Source: Melastoma dodecandrum
Taxonomy: Eukaryota > Streptophyta > Magnoliopsida > Myrtales > Melastomataceae
Assembly: GCA_029817715.1 (NCBI GenBank)
Contig: JARUPY010000290.1
Coordinates: 5,828,001 to 5,892,000, forward strand
Direction of reading: 5' to 3'
DNA length: 64,000 bases
The position numbers were made by a program, and so were the translations under genes. Below the pieces are notes generated by a model. It saw only the letters and a program-made list of their open reading frames with translations. It searched no databases and had not been told where the DNA came from. Below are positions 35,251 through 45,441 of the stretch, one piece after another. The stretch's first letter is position 1; the number at the start of each line of letters is the position of its first letter.

Positions 35251-37697
35251 TTACACGACACGAGTATATGCCTGGTAAGGAGGTTGTTGATCCGCCCCTT
35301 CGCTCAGAGCTCTCTCCAGCCTCGTCTCAAATGGCGTTGAATGCCACTCCACCTTCACATCCTGCAGTAGAAAACCGAGTCGCAGTTTGTCCCCTATACA
35401 ACAACGTGCGAAGTGTGTTGCGATTCTAAGAAAATATTGGGATTTCTTTTACCTCTCTGTACTTGCTAGTGGTGTTCGGGATGCCTTTAAAGGAGGAAGC
35501 GGATTGAGAGTCTCGCTCCAGCTTTTTGTCGCACCAATATGTTCCTACAGTGCCTATAAGTGGCATCTCGTCTGGGCTTCGGCTTGGAGACTTCCTTGGG
35601 GATGACTTGGGAGAGTACTTCCTCAGTTCGTCAACAGTGAGAGCACCCAATATCGGCCGATCATCTAGATATCTCGGCGAAGATGACCCCACTGACATGC
35701 TCTTCAATGAAACAGCATCGTCCAGTCCTGCCATGCTTTTCTCGCTAATTGACATGTTCCCCGACGAAGTTAACCAGGTTGAAAGGCTCGCATTGACCAG
35801 CATTTCTTGAGTAGAATTATTGGGCGCCCTTAGTTTCTCCTCTACATGGGAGGATGCTTCCATGAAAGCTTTATTGTCACTAGATGAAATCATGGTTTCG
35901 AGATCTAAAGTGAAATTCTCTTTCCGCTGCTTTGATGATGGGGCACGAATGCCCTTTGCTTTGACAGACTTCCATTGGCTAAGATTCTCAACAGGTCTCA
36001 AAACGGGAGGAATATATGTGTTTCTATCGAGTCCGTTCTGGTGCAGCAGGCTGGAACTCTTTAACACCAAGTTGGACTTGTGTCCGGCCAGAATGGGGAC
36101 ATGGCTTGTCTGATCAATATCATCAGCAACTGAATCACCTTCGCCACCATCATCATCAGATAAGTCATTAGAGTCACCGCCCTCACCGTCCAGATCACTT
36201 TCTTCAGAGTCCACCCAATAGCCAAACTCATCATCGCTGTCCCTACAGTTCTCGTACCGATGGCTCGGTGGGTAAGAACTCACGCTGGTGGTCACTGAGC
36301 TTTCCTCTTTCAAGGATTCAGACTGGTCTGCTTTAGGGGCATTGCCAGAAGCCTGTTCCTCGGGCGTGTTTTCTGGTTCCTCCTCGGTTGAGACGTGCTC
36401 ATATGCTATGATGTTACTATCAAAGCGAACTTTCCTCTGGCTGCTCCCACTTGACTCTTCCTCACGTTTCTCACTACAAATCACAAAACAACGATCATGT
36501 TCAGAAAATCATCACACGAAGCAACTGACTTGCACCAGAAAAGGACCAATCACCTGATTTTAGGAGCCAAATCGGAGGGTGGCTTAACAGGAATGTCTTG
36601 CTGCGGCAATGCGATTACTTGTGCTGACTGGCTAGTGAAAGATGTCCGCAGCTACAGATTAGAAGAGCCATTGAAGATTAGATCACGAAAGTTTGCGGTC
36701 TAGACCAAGTTAAAGCCAAGAAAACCACATACGGCCCCAAATTGAGGAAAACAGTATCTAACAATTGTCTAATCTGATGACTTCATCAATGTCTTGGTGT
36801 TAAAGGAAATTATAGCCAAAATAAATAAATCAGCAAATCAAGACACCCACAGCAAACAGCTCACGCAGAAAAAAAAAGCCAACTAGAACATGTCCCTGCA
36901 ACTCCAGTTATTGGTCTCTAGTTCTGGGTAGCTTAAGTCGCCGAAAATCAACAAATTATGCAGAGTTGTCTATGAGTTGACCTGGAAAGTTCCAAGCATT
37001 ACATCAACTCTAAGGCAAACAAACAGTATGCAGCCTCTCTTCAAACAGCATTCGGAAGCAACCATCGAAACCATTCCACTCCGTTGCAGAACAAAAACGA
37101 CAACTTCAAAGATCACGCAAAAATCAAGGCATTCAGGAAGAAGACAGTCACTTGGCCGCAGCGAAGCGAAAAACTTTGACGGCCTACCCCAGCATGAGGC
37201 AGCGACCAAAATCAGCATGCTACACACGAACAGTCAAAGGCTTGATCTGGAAAGCTAAGGTAAACACAACCACAACCACTTCCACAACCACAACCACTGC
37301 CATAGAACAAGAACTGCCAGAAAACTAATCGAATCACTTCATCAACTCACTCAGCAGACCCCCATAAAACGCCACGGCATTTTAACAAACACATCCATCC
37401 AAACCCATGAAATGCGAACAAATCATACACACCCATCCCCCCTCCCCCCAACTCACAAAAATCAAGAAACCACCCAACCCAACACAAAGAAAAACAGCTA
37501 ATTGAAAAACCAACCAAACCACCAACACCCAACAAACTCCAAATCAAACCCAAGATTGAAACGAACTCAACCTGATCCGGGGACATCCCACGAACCCCGA
37601 CCCCGACACCAACCCCAACCCTCCTCTTCCCCCGCTTTGCCCTCTTGCTATTACTGCCATCCTTGGAAGAACCAAAGCAGGCAAGAAAGCAACCCAT
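35251..37697 (-). CDS. JAS: JASON-like protein
   Basis: Four exons on the minus strand: 37572-37697, 36554-36651, 35453-36473 and 35251-35361, for 451 residues. It starts MGCFLACFGSSKDG, a potential N-myristoylation/palmitoylation site, followed by a basic stretch with a GV repeat (VGVGVGVGV). RKVRFDSNIIAYEHV is the conserved JASON box, then HRYENCRDSDDEFGYW, an acidic linker, YIPPVLRPVENLSQW, and the C-terminus KVEWHSTPFETRLERALSE. Arabidopsis JASON controls spindle position and the organelle band in male meiosis II; its loss gives unreduced (2n) pollen. Most of the chain is low-complexity and probably disordered. A protein of this family seems certain; which paralogue it is does not. Confidence 0.85.
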
Positions 37698-38559
37698 CTC
37701 TGCCCACCCCCCACAAACCCAAAACCCCTTCTCTCTCCTCTCCTCCTTCTCCCTCCCTCTTGGATCCGATTGAAGAAGTAAGGCTTTGGCTTTTGGGTGA
37801 GGGAGGAGGGCTCTAACGGCTACCTGGTTATGGAGCCTTCGGGCAAAAAGTCGATAATTAAAAAAATAATAATTTAAATAAAGCGATTGTGTTAATGTTT
37901 TGGTGGGACAGGGACAGAACGGTCATATGATAATTCCTTGAAATAAAGATGAATGTAAGATTTAAATTTTTTTTATATATATTTGAGGAACACATCGTCT
38001 AATATTAATATTTGTTTACTTTTTATGGTCAAAAAGTTCAATTTATCCCTACGATCGATGTAATCGTGTCTTATGGCTGTAGGTATAATAAACATCAAAT
38101 ATAAAATCAATTCATGTTTGATATCACTGATCTAGACCAACCGCACCGCCGGGAGGAGGGAGGAATGGCGCCGCGGCCGTCATCCTGGCGACTGGCTCCG
38201 ACTTGGATGGCGAAATGTCAGTAACGAGTGTGACACGACGGCGTGCAGAGGGAAGGGCATAGACCTAACTTCGCCCTATGCGCACGCCAGGGATTGCATC
38301 CTCGACCTAGCGGAGGCAGAGCGAGATACATGTCCTCAGAGTCCTTCACTCACGCATGGTGCTTCAGCGGGTTATTGCGCCGTGGTTGAGAACTATGCAT
38401 GGGGCTGGCAAGGAGGGAACTCGGCCCGTCTTGCGGGGCTAAGACCAGAGGGTTGGATGGATCTCAGGCTTCTGGGAGTTCCCAGTAAGTAAAAGAATGC
38501 TCACGACTGCTCGCACCATCGAGCTAAAAGAAAACCGTATTGCCGGTTCGATAAAAAGC
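37698..38559. other. Intergenic region with a GC-rich organelle-like insert
   Basis: Promoter of the JASON-like gene to about 38,130 (AT-rich), then a GC-rich block (next entry), then the 3' UTR of mTERF4. No nuclear gene seen. Confidence 0.5.
38140..38500. other. GC-rich block, possibly a mitochondrial-derived insertion
   Basis: Base composition changes sharply at about 38,140 from AT-rich to GC-rich, and the block is unlike its flanks. It has no long frame. Phrases such as CTCGGCCCGTCTTGCGGGG look like plant mitochondrial non-coding sequence, but I could not identify a gene in it. A NUMT is one guess; a transposon fragment is another. Confidence 0.2.
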
Positions 38560-40065
38560 TCACGTGAATTTGTCCTCGTCGCTGTCGTCATAGTCGCCAT
38601 CATCCTCGTACTCTGTAAGATCCCCCTCGTCCTCGCTCCTGGGTTCAGTCAGCGAATTCATGTCAAAAGAGGACGTGGGCTCCATCTCCTCCATCTCGAT
38701 GCTGTCATACTCCATCCTGTCCCTGAACTTCTCATCAGAGCAATTCAGTAGCCACGACAGAGAACACCTTATCCCTTTCTTCGTTATCGCTCTGTGCCGA
38801 GGTTTCACGGCGGTCTCCAGTCTATAAGTAAAGAACGATGGGAACGCCACCAGATCCTCGAGAGGCCTCCCCATCTCGTCCCGCAAGTAATGGAAGCTCA
38901 TCCTCATGATGTCGATGTTCAAGGCCAGTATCTGCGGACATCCTACTACCATATCCTTCAATTGTTCTGAGGCAAAACCACATTCTTTGAGAAAAACCGT
39001 GTGTTTCTCGACGGCTCCACTACTAAGGCTAACTACCTGCGGCATTCTCTCGACGACCCTACCAAATTCATCTCGACTCAACCCGACAACTGAACTAAGC
39101 AACGAGAACTGACTCTCCAACCTTGGCTTTAACTCGATCCCCAAAATCTCCGGATACTGAGCCACGACGGATGACACGGACTGCCTCCTGACACCAAACT
39201 CCAACAAAGACTCCACATTAGGCATCACTCGCTTATCCAGATCGAACCCCAATATATGGGGCCCCTTCTCTACGAGCCTAGCTACGGCTAATCTTGGTAT
39301 ACCCAAGTACTCTAAATACTCTACGAACGGCTTGATCACCTTCCCCACTCTCATTCCCAATATCTCGGGGTACCGCGTCAACAACCCACCGGCCTCCCTC
39401 CTCGCGACACCAATCCCGACCAAGTAAGCAACGGAGGTACTCATCGTTCCCTCCAGCTTAAACCCCAACACCTCCGGATACCTCTCGAGAACCCTGGGGA
39501 CATCGACGGCCTTGATATCCAACCCCAGGAGGAACTTAACCACGGGGGCGAGATCGACCACGACGCTAGCGTGCATCACCTGAGGGTACCTCCTAAGGAA
39601 ATCAACCAAGCAGGACTTCCTAACCCCTAACTTGCCCAAATAATCAAGCACGGGGACCATGTTCTTCTTCACGCTGCAGCCCAGCACGAGCGGGTAGTCA
39701 TTAATGTCGTCGACGGTGAGCCCCAATTCGCGGAGGAAATCGACCCTCTCGCGCATCACCTCGGCAGTCACGGGGAGCTCGAGGCCGTCAAGCTCTTCGG
39801 GGACGATCCCAATCCCGCGGAGGAAGTCGTAAACACTCTCCCTGTTCTCGGCCCTGAGGTCCCTCATCTGGGCGAGGCTGGGGCGGGCATAGAGGGAGTT
39901 TCGGCCAGGGTTAGGGCTAGGATTCCTGGGGCGTCCCTGAGGTCGGTCGGGCGGGGGGGCTCGCCGTTCCCTAACGGAAGAGTATCGGGCCACTGGGAAG
40001 GGACGGGCGGCGCGCGCCGGAGGGATGGGTTTGAGGGGGAGGACGAACTGGGTTTTGCTGAGCAT
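38560..40065 (-). CDS. MTERF4: mTERF4 (BSM/RUG2-type) chloroplast protein
   Basis: An intronless frame of 501 residues. The N-terminus is rich in R, P and A (a transit-like peptide of about 60 residues). A chain of mTERF helical repeats follows, with the recurrent proline after RYP/QYP: NDYPLVLG, RRYPQVMH, ERYPEVLGFKLEG, TRYPEILGMRVG, PHILGF and AQYPEILGIELKP. SLYARPSL and the conserved IGIVPEELDGLELPVT are marks of the BELAYA SMERT/RUGOSA2 group. The tail is strongly acidic (EYEDDGDYDDSDED), also as in that group. Arabidopsis BSM/RUG2 is needed for chloroplast RNA processing and intron splicing. The ATG lies only 241 bp from the KNL1 stop upstream. Confidence 0.93.
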   Translation of the reverse strand: MLSKTQFVLPLKPIPPARAARPFPVARYSSVRERRAPPPDRPQGRPRNPSPNPGRNSLYARPSLAQMRDLRAENRESVYDFLRGIGIVPEELDGLELPVTAEVMRERVDFLRELGLTVDDINDYPLVLGCSVKKNMVPVLDYLGKLGVRKSCLVDFLRRYPQVMHASVVVDLAPVVKFLLGLDIKAVDVPRVLERYPEVLGFKLEGTMSTSVAYLVGIGVARREAGGLLTRYPEILGMRVGKVIKPFVEYLEYLGIPRLAVARLVEKGPHILGFDLDKRVMPNVESLLEFGVRRQSVSSVVAQYPEILGIELKPRLESQFSLLSSVVGLSRDEFGRVVERMPQVVSLSSGAVEKHTVFLKECGFASEQLKDMVVGCPQILALNIDIMRMSFHYLRDEMGRPLEDLVAFPSFFTYRLETAVKPRHRAITKKGIRCSLSWLLNCSDEKFRDRMEYDSIEMEEMEPTSSFDMNSLTEPRSEDEGDLTEYEDDGDYDDSDEDKFT

Positions 40066-40280
40066 TGTTTGTGTGTGTCCGGAGGGTTTTCGGGTAACGG
40101 GAAGAGGATTACGAGCAAGAAAGACGATGAAGAAGACGACCGCATTGTCTTTATTTTAAGAACAAATAACTGTAATGTCATGATTAGTTTTCTGAGGGTT
40201 TGTTACTAAGTTATGTGCGAAAATTAATTTTCAAAATATTTAAATAAATAATATTTAAAACTCGATATTACGACATTCAA

Positions 40281-40290
40281 TATATATATA
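40281..40290 (-). promoter_or_regulatory. TATA-like run upstream of mTERF4
   Basis: A ten-base alternating TA run ending 16 bp downstream of the KNL1 stop codon and about 216 bp upstream of the mTERF4 ATG. It is the only TATA-like site in the gap. Confidence 0.4.
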
Positions 40291-40305
40291 TTCAGACTGT
40301 GTCCT

Positions 40306-43300
40306 TCAGCTCTCCTCCATTGTCTTGGAAACACATTCACATATCCTCATTATTCTCAAGTGCCCAGGACTCAGCTCCTTCATTGCGGCTTCGAGATCGG
40401 CTGCGAGTGACGTTAGCTGGTCCTCTAAGTCGATGTACTCGAGACTATGAGGATGGATCTCCAGAGGATAGATCCCGCTGTTTTAAAGCACGGAAAAGAA
40501 AAAACCATTATGCTCCTTTGGCAACGATTGATGATAGAAAAACACAAGTTAACATAGACTGATGAAGCAACAGTTTTTCACTTCCGGGACACGCTGAAGC
40601 ATTACAGCACAGGCACGAAGGCACAAGCCAAGAATATGTACAAGATGACTACTACAATTTGCAGGGCCAATCTGGTTAGGCAACTTCCACATTCATGGTG
40701 ACAGAGGAGAACCGCGATCTCATGGGAAAATTTACCGAATCAAACATGTCAGGTCCAAAGTTAATTTGAGCTTCCGATCCTTGTTGAAACTGATGAAAGC
40801 CAGAAGTAGAAGAAGTTGCCCGTCTAAGAAATAAACCAGATCAGTGTCAGGGCGGCTAAACATGCTACTATTAACGACACAATGGGCACTTTCCGGAACA
40901 GGCAGGAAAGAGAACTGTTTACAAGTTTTACTCAACATCACAATCAATTGGAAGAGTAAAAATAGGACACTATAAATAAAGATTTCAGATGTTTTTTCTT
41001 ACTAGCAGAAGAAGCATGAAAAGTTGCGTCCACAAAGTTGTTAATTTGAAGGCGAGCAAGCTGAACTTCCTCAATGATGTCTAACAAATTTTGAAGAAGC
41101 ATACTGGTAATCTGCAAAGTCAAAGCATATATTTTTAAGGTTGGTAATCTGCAAGCGGTTCATAATGGAGCTGCTGTTCTTGCCGTCATTATTCTCAATT
41201 TATAATAAGATGTATTCTGTCTTACATATTTTTCACTACAATTATCTCGAACAAAAGGAAAATGCAAAAGCTAGAGAGAATGGCAAGCAGCAACTTGATG
41301 AGGATGAGGACCAATTTTGCTAGGAGATGACAAAGAATTTTGATATGCAGCTGACAACTTATTAGACTCTTGAAGTACAGTTTTCAAAATTTCTGCAGCC
41401 TTCTGCTGGGAAGACATCAGCAGCACAAAAACCATTCAGAACAACCATGATTGTGCCGAAACAAATAGTAAATCTAGAAAACCTGTTGAGTGCTTCAAAA
41501 GAATTATACGTGCCTTCAACCTATCATGCTTCATTCGATCTAAGAGCAGCCTCACCCTTTCATATGCAATCTTATTGAACAACAATGTCAAATTGCTTGA
41601 CCTGCAATAATAAAATGATATTTTTTATTGGACAATAATATTTTGAATTGAGAGAATGCAGATAATCTGGCCATCACCTTTTTTCAGAGATTTTCCTCAA
41701 ATGAGAAGGCTTTGGCTGCAAATGAAGAATAGAATGGTGACTAAAAGAAAGGGCAAAAGAAGGCCTCTTTTTTTTTGGTACAATAGGGAATTGCCGATTT
41801 AGTCCTATTAGATCCTACTGTGGGAAATGTCAATATGTTGTGCATACATCATCAATCAGGGAAAAGAAAGGTGATGAGGAGTTCCTCAAGGGCAGATGTC
41901 ATTTATCTACTTTACTTACAACTCTGGTGAAACAACACCATATGAATCATTGTTAAGTTATATAGAATTTAGAAAGTGCCTAACCCTAACCCTTAATCTA
42001 GTGCATAAAAGCACAATTCATACTCATCATTTCATATTAGAGAATAAATTATGGAATTGTAAAAGTTTATCATAATTCTGACGTACCTGAGATTGGATTT
42101 CAGAATGTAGCACTTCATACTTTCTCACAGTCTGGATATGTGCCAACATATCATCCAGAAGATGAACCTTAAAAATAACACGAAAGAGGATGCAAGTTAG
42201 GAAAATCTCTTTTGTATATATAAGTTTAAATGGAAAACTGCAGACATACCTCACCAAGATTAAGCTTATCAACAAGGGGAAAGAACATAGTTGCTGCATC
42301 TTCCAAAAACTTGGTAAGGGCCTACAAAATAGTTCTCCCAGTCAGAAATCAGTAACATTGAGCATGGGTTAACTTCCAAGTTGTATGTGCTCGCATAAAA
42401 AAGGATTATCAATCCACATACATCTTTCCAGTGCCCACTTTGTCTTCCATCTCCAATAATCTCTTTGCCAAAAACAAAATCATTAGGAAGTTTGGAAGAC
42501 ATAACAGTTCTTACAGGCGTAACATGAAGCCTGACAACTTTACTCAAGGGAGAGTCATTCTCTAAATTTCTTTTGCCTTTCCTTTTTTCCTGTGGTGACC
42601 TTGCCATAATCTGCATCTGTGTGTGATGGGTTTCCATAGAAGGATATTGAGCTGATCCAGTCACTGCAGGGCTTCGTGTCAGCTCTCTTATTTTCTTGGA
42701 AGGACTTGGAGTAGATTCTACGGCTGATTTTGTCACTGCTGGGTTCATTGGTGTGTTTATTCTACTTCTATCATCACCGAGAAGATGCCCTTTAAGAGCA
42801 GGAGGAGAAACTGCCGGTCTTCGAAGCAGATCCAAACTGGCTGGTGCCTCATTTTTATTGGAAGGACTCAGAGAAGTATATAATTTCAGTTTCATGGCTG
42901 ACGCCTCACCTTTACGAGCAGCAGTAGGAGAGGAATCAAGACTTTTTAATCTGGAAATGGTCTTCCAGATGGTGGACAGACTTGCACTATGCCTGGCAGT
43001 TTCTTCTTCAAACAGAGAATCAGACAATTTGGATAATGGAGATGTAATTGAAGATTTGGTTGGTGAACTAACATTTGCAAATAACCGCCTTCTCTTAGCC
43101 GCTAATGACGAAATAGACCCCTTCATTTGAGATCTGTCGTAACCCTGGTCATTGGCAAGCTCTTGACTGACATTCAATAGAGAATTCCGCCTTAGAGACC
43201 CCTCAGGTGATCGTACAGTTCTAAGTTCAACCTGCAAAAGGAATCATGAAGAAACTTAGCACCATCACATTGTAAGTGATAACCTTTGTAGCCCAACCTT

Positions 43301-45199
43301 TGGCAAATGCTTAGTTGTTCTTGTTGCGCTCATCATAAACATCAGATGACAAGCTAATTCATTCTGAAGCTCCTAAAAGACAATACAATGTAACAGAAGC
43401 AAAAATCTGATCCAGTACTGCTGGCCATAATTGTCATTAATCCTAGGAACAACAACCTTCTAGCTGCCAAATGATTCCATGAGATATATCCTTAGCAATC
43501 AAGCACTAACATAATAAAAGAATCATATCACTGCTGTGCCCATGTAACTGATAAATCTATGGGCCACCACAGTGATAGAACTGCTAAAAGCAACAAAGCA
43601 CCAGTACATTGTCCTTTACAAGCATCGACAACATTGAAAGTGATAGATTCTTACATTTAGGAGCTGATTAGGTGTCTGGACATTAGAAACTTTGGATATA
43701 TCAGCATCAGCAGTGTCATCTTCCTCAATATTGACTGACCTTACGAAGGGTACTTTCAGCTTAGTACTTTTTGTAGCGACCAATACTATGTGAACTGGTG
43801 TAATTGTGCCACTGACGTCATGAGTTCCAATGATGCTCGCTTCTTTATTTTGAGAATTTTCAACATGCTTTCTGGCGCTTGCCTCATCACCAAACGTCGA
43901 ATTGGTCGCAATCAATGATTTTCCATTGTCTGGGTTCAGTACTGGTACCGAGAGATGGTTATTGACAAGAAGTGCATCCAAGGAAGGAGAGAGTATACCA
44001 TACTCGTACTTTCTCGTGTTGTCTCCAGAAAGGCTCATGGCATTGGAATCTTTCCCAGCACTTTTGGAGGCGAGGATGGGTGAGGCAGATCGAGGAGACT
44101 TCATTTTAGCGCTTGTAAGTGACATTGAGCTTTTCGAATTGGCTCCGACTGATGGTGTTCTTTCTTCTAGTGATGGGTACACGTCTGGTGTCATGAGATC
44201 CCCTCCCGTACCATTTCTTGCAAGAAGTCTCTGAAAATGTAATGAAAATGCTGTAGAATCCATAGTTATCTCACGGCTTACGTCATTAGAATCCGGAGAA
44301 TCCGATAACGTTCTCTGGCGGATTAAACTTGAATCCACAGGACCAAAGGCATCATCTTCTGCAAATAAGTAACAAAAATAATAGCTGTCAATGACTTGCC
44401 AAAGAAAAATCAACATTATTTGCAACCATGGACAGGACGCACTTCATTGCTAAGGGGAAATTTGCCACCAATTACTTTTTGAGTATTTCTCACACATTAA
44501 GGTTATAATAACATCAAAGCCATCCCCCAAAAATGTTCATAATCACTATGCCTAGCACTTCTCCATTACTACCCACAGTTCCCAAAACCAATAAGTAAAT
44601 CCAACCAATCCTAGGGAAGATGCAAAAGGCGAACAAACTGCAGAAAAGCACAACCCGATGCTGAAAAAGAAAATGAAATCACGCTGTCTAACAAACATCA
44701 GCTCACCCTTTTCTTCTACAGATAAAAAAATGCTCAAGGCTCCGGACATTATCGCCCACATTTCCGCATAACAGAAAACCCTAAAGAACTTACCATCAAT
44801 CGAAGAAGCGAAGGACCTGACCGTAGAGCTCCCAGGCGACGGAAACCCAACTGACCGAAAATAAACTCCCGGCAAACCATCCGTGTCCTCGTCTTCCTCC
44901 CGGCCGCCATCCCTAGGGGTCAATTCCTGGGAATCCTGCGAGTCCCCAAACAGCCCAATCCCCCCGTCCTCCTCGCCCACCTTGTCCGACGACATAGCTT
45001 GGTCGGAGGGAGGGGTGGCATCGTAGTCGTCGTCCCTCCGGAAGACGTGGACGGAGGTTACCTCGTTGTTCGCGAAGCTCACTCTCCTGTTGTTCGGCCT
45101 CCGCCTCCTCGCTGCCGCCGCCGCGGTTCCGTCCTCCGTCTCGGTGTGCGTTGGGTCCTCGAGGGCGTCGAACTCGCCGCGGCCGCCGCTCGACATCAT
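40306..45199 (-). CDS. KNL1: Kinetochore scaffold KNL1 (SPC105)
   Basis: Twelve exons on the minus strand: 44794-45199, 43655-44358, 43298-43372, 42422-43231, 42250-42321, 42087-42167, 41678-41715, 41514-41601, 41295-41402, 41003-41111, 40736-40823 and 40306-40477; about 916 residues. The N-terminus has a basic run followed by RRVSFANNEV, the PP1-docking RVSF motif. EITMDSTAFSLHF is the MELT-like phospho-motif that recruits BUB3-type proteins in plants. A long disordered S/T-P-rich middle follows (exon 4, LTRSPAV, NTPMNP), then a predicted coiled coil from LTKFLEDAATMFF, and an RWD-like C-terminus with LLLLLAFISFNKDRKLKLTLD and GIYPLEI. KNL1 forms the KMN network with MIS12 and NDC80 and ties the checkpoint to microtubule attachment. 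The intron after 41514 uses a GC donor; exon 9 borders are the least certain. Confidence 0.87.
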
Positions 45200-45407
45200 C
45201 GTTTTGGGGCACCGGAAGAAGGAATCCGGGCTGAGTAGTGGATTTCGGGTCGGAGAAATATACGCGCGGGAAAGAGACTTCGTGGGAGAGAGTTTCAAAA
45301 AGAGGGATTTAAATTCACGAGAAAAAAATAGAATTATTTAAACCATGTAATAGAAGTGTTACTACTACAATAAGATCTGATCGAGTCAAAACGATCTCCT
45401 CCGTCCC

Positions 45408-45415
45408 TATATATA
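45408..45415 (-). promoter_or_regulatory. TATA box of KNL1
   Basis: TATATATA on the minus strand, 27 bp downstream of the preceding gene's stop codon and about 210 bp upstream of the KNL1 ATG. The preceding gene's 3' UTR must run over it. Confidence 0.5.
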
Positions 45416-45441
45416 CATCGCGAGCCTAAGTATTGCTTTCG

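Noticed and set aside
44552..45298. KNL1 start 33 codons further upstream (MKLSPTK)
   Set aside because: The frame is open up to 45298, but the ATG pair at 45199/45196 is nearer the conserved RVSF region, as in known plant KNL1. The upstream start is not excluded.
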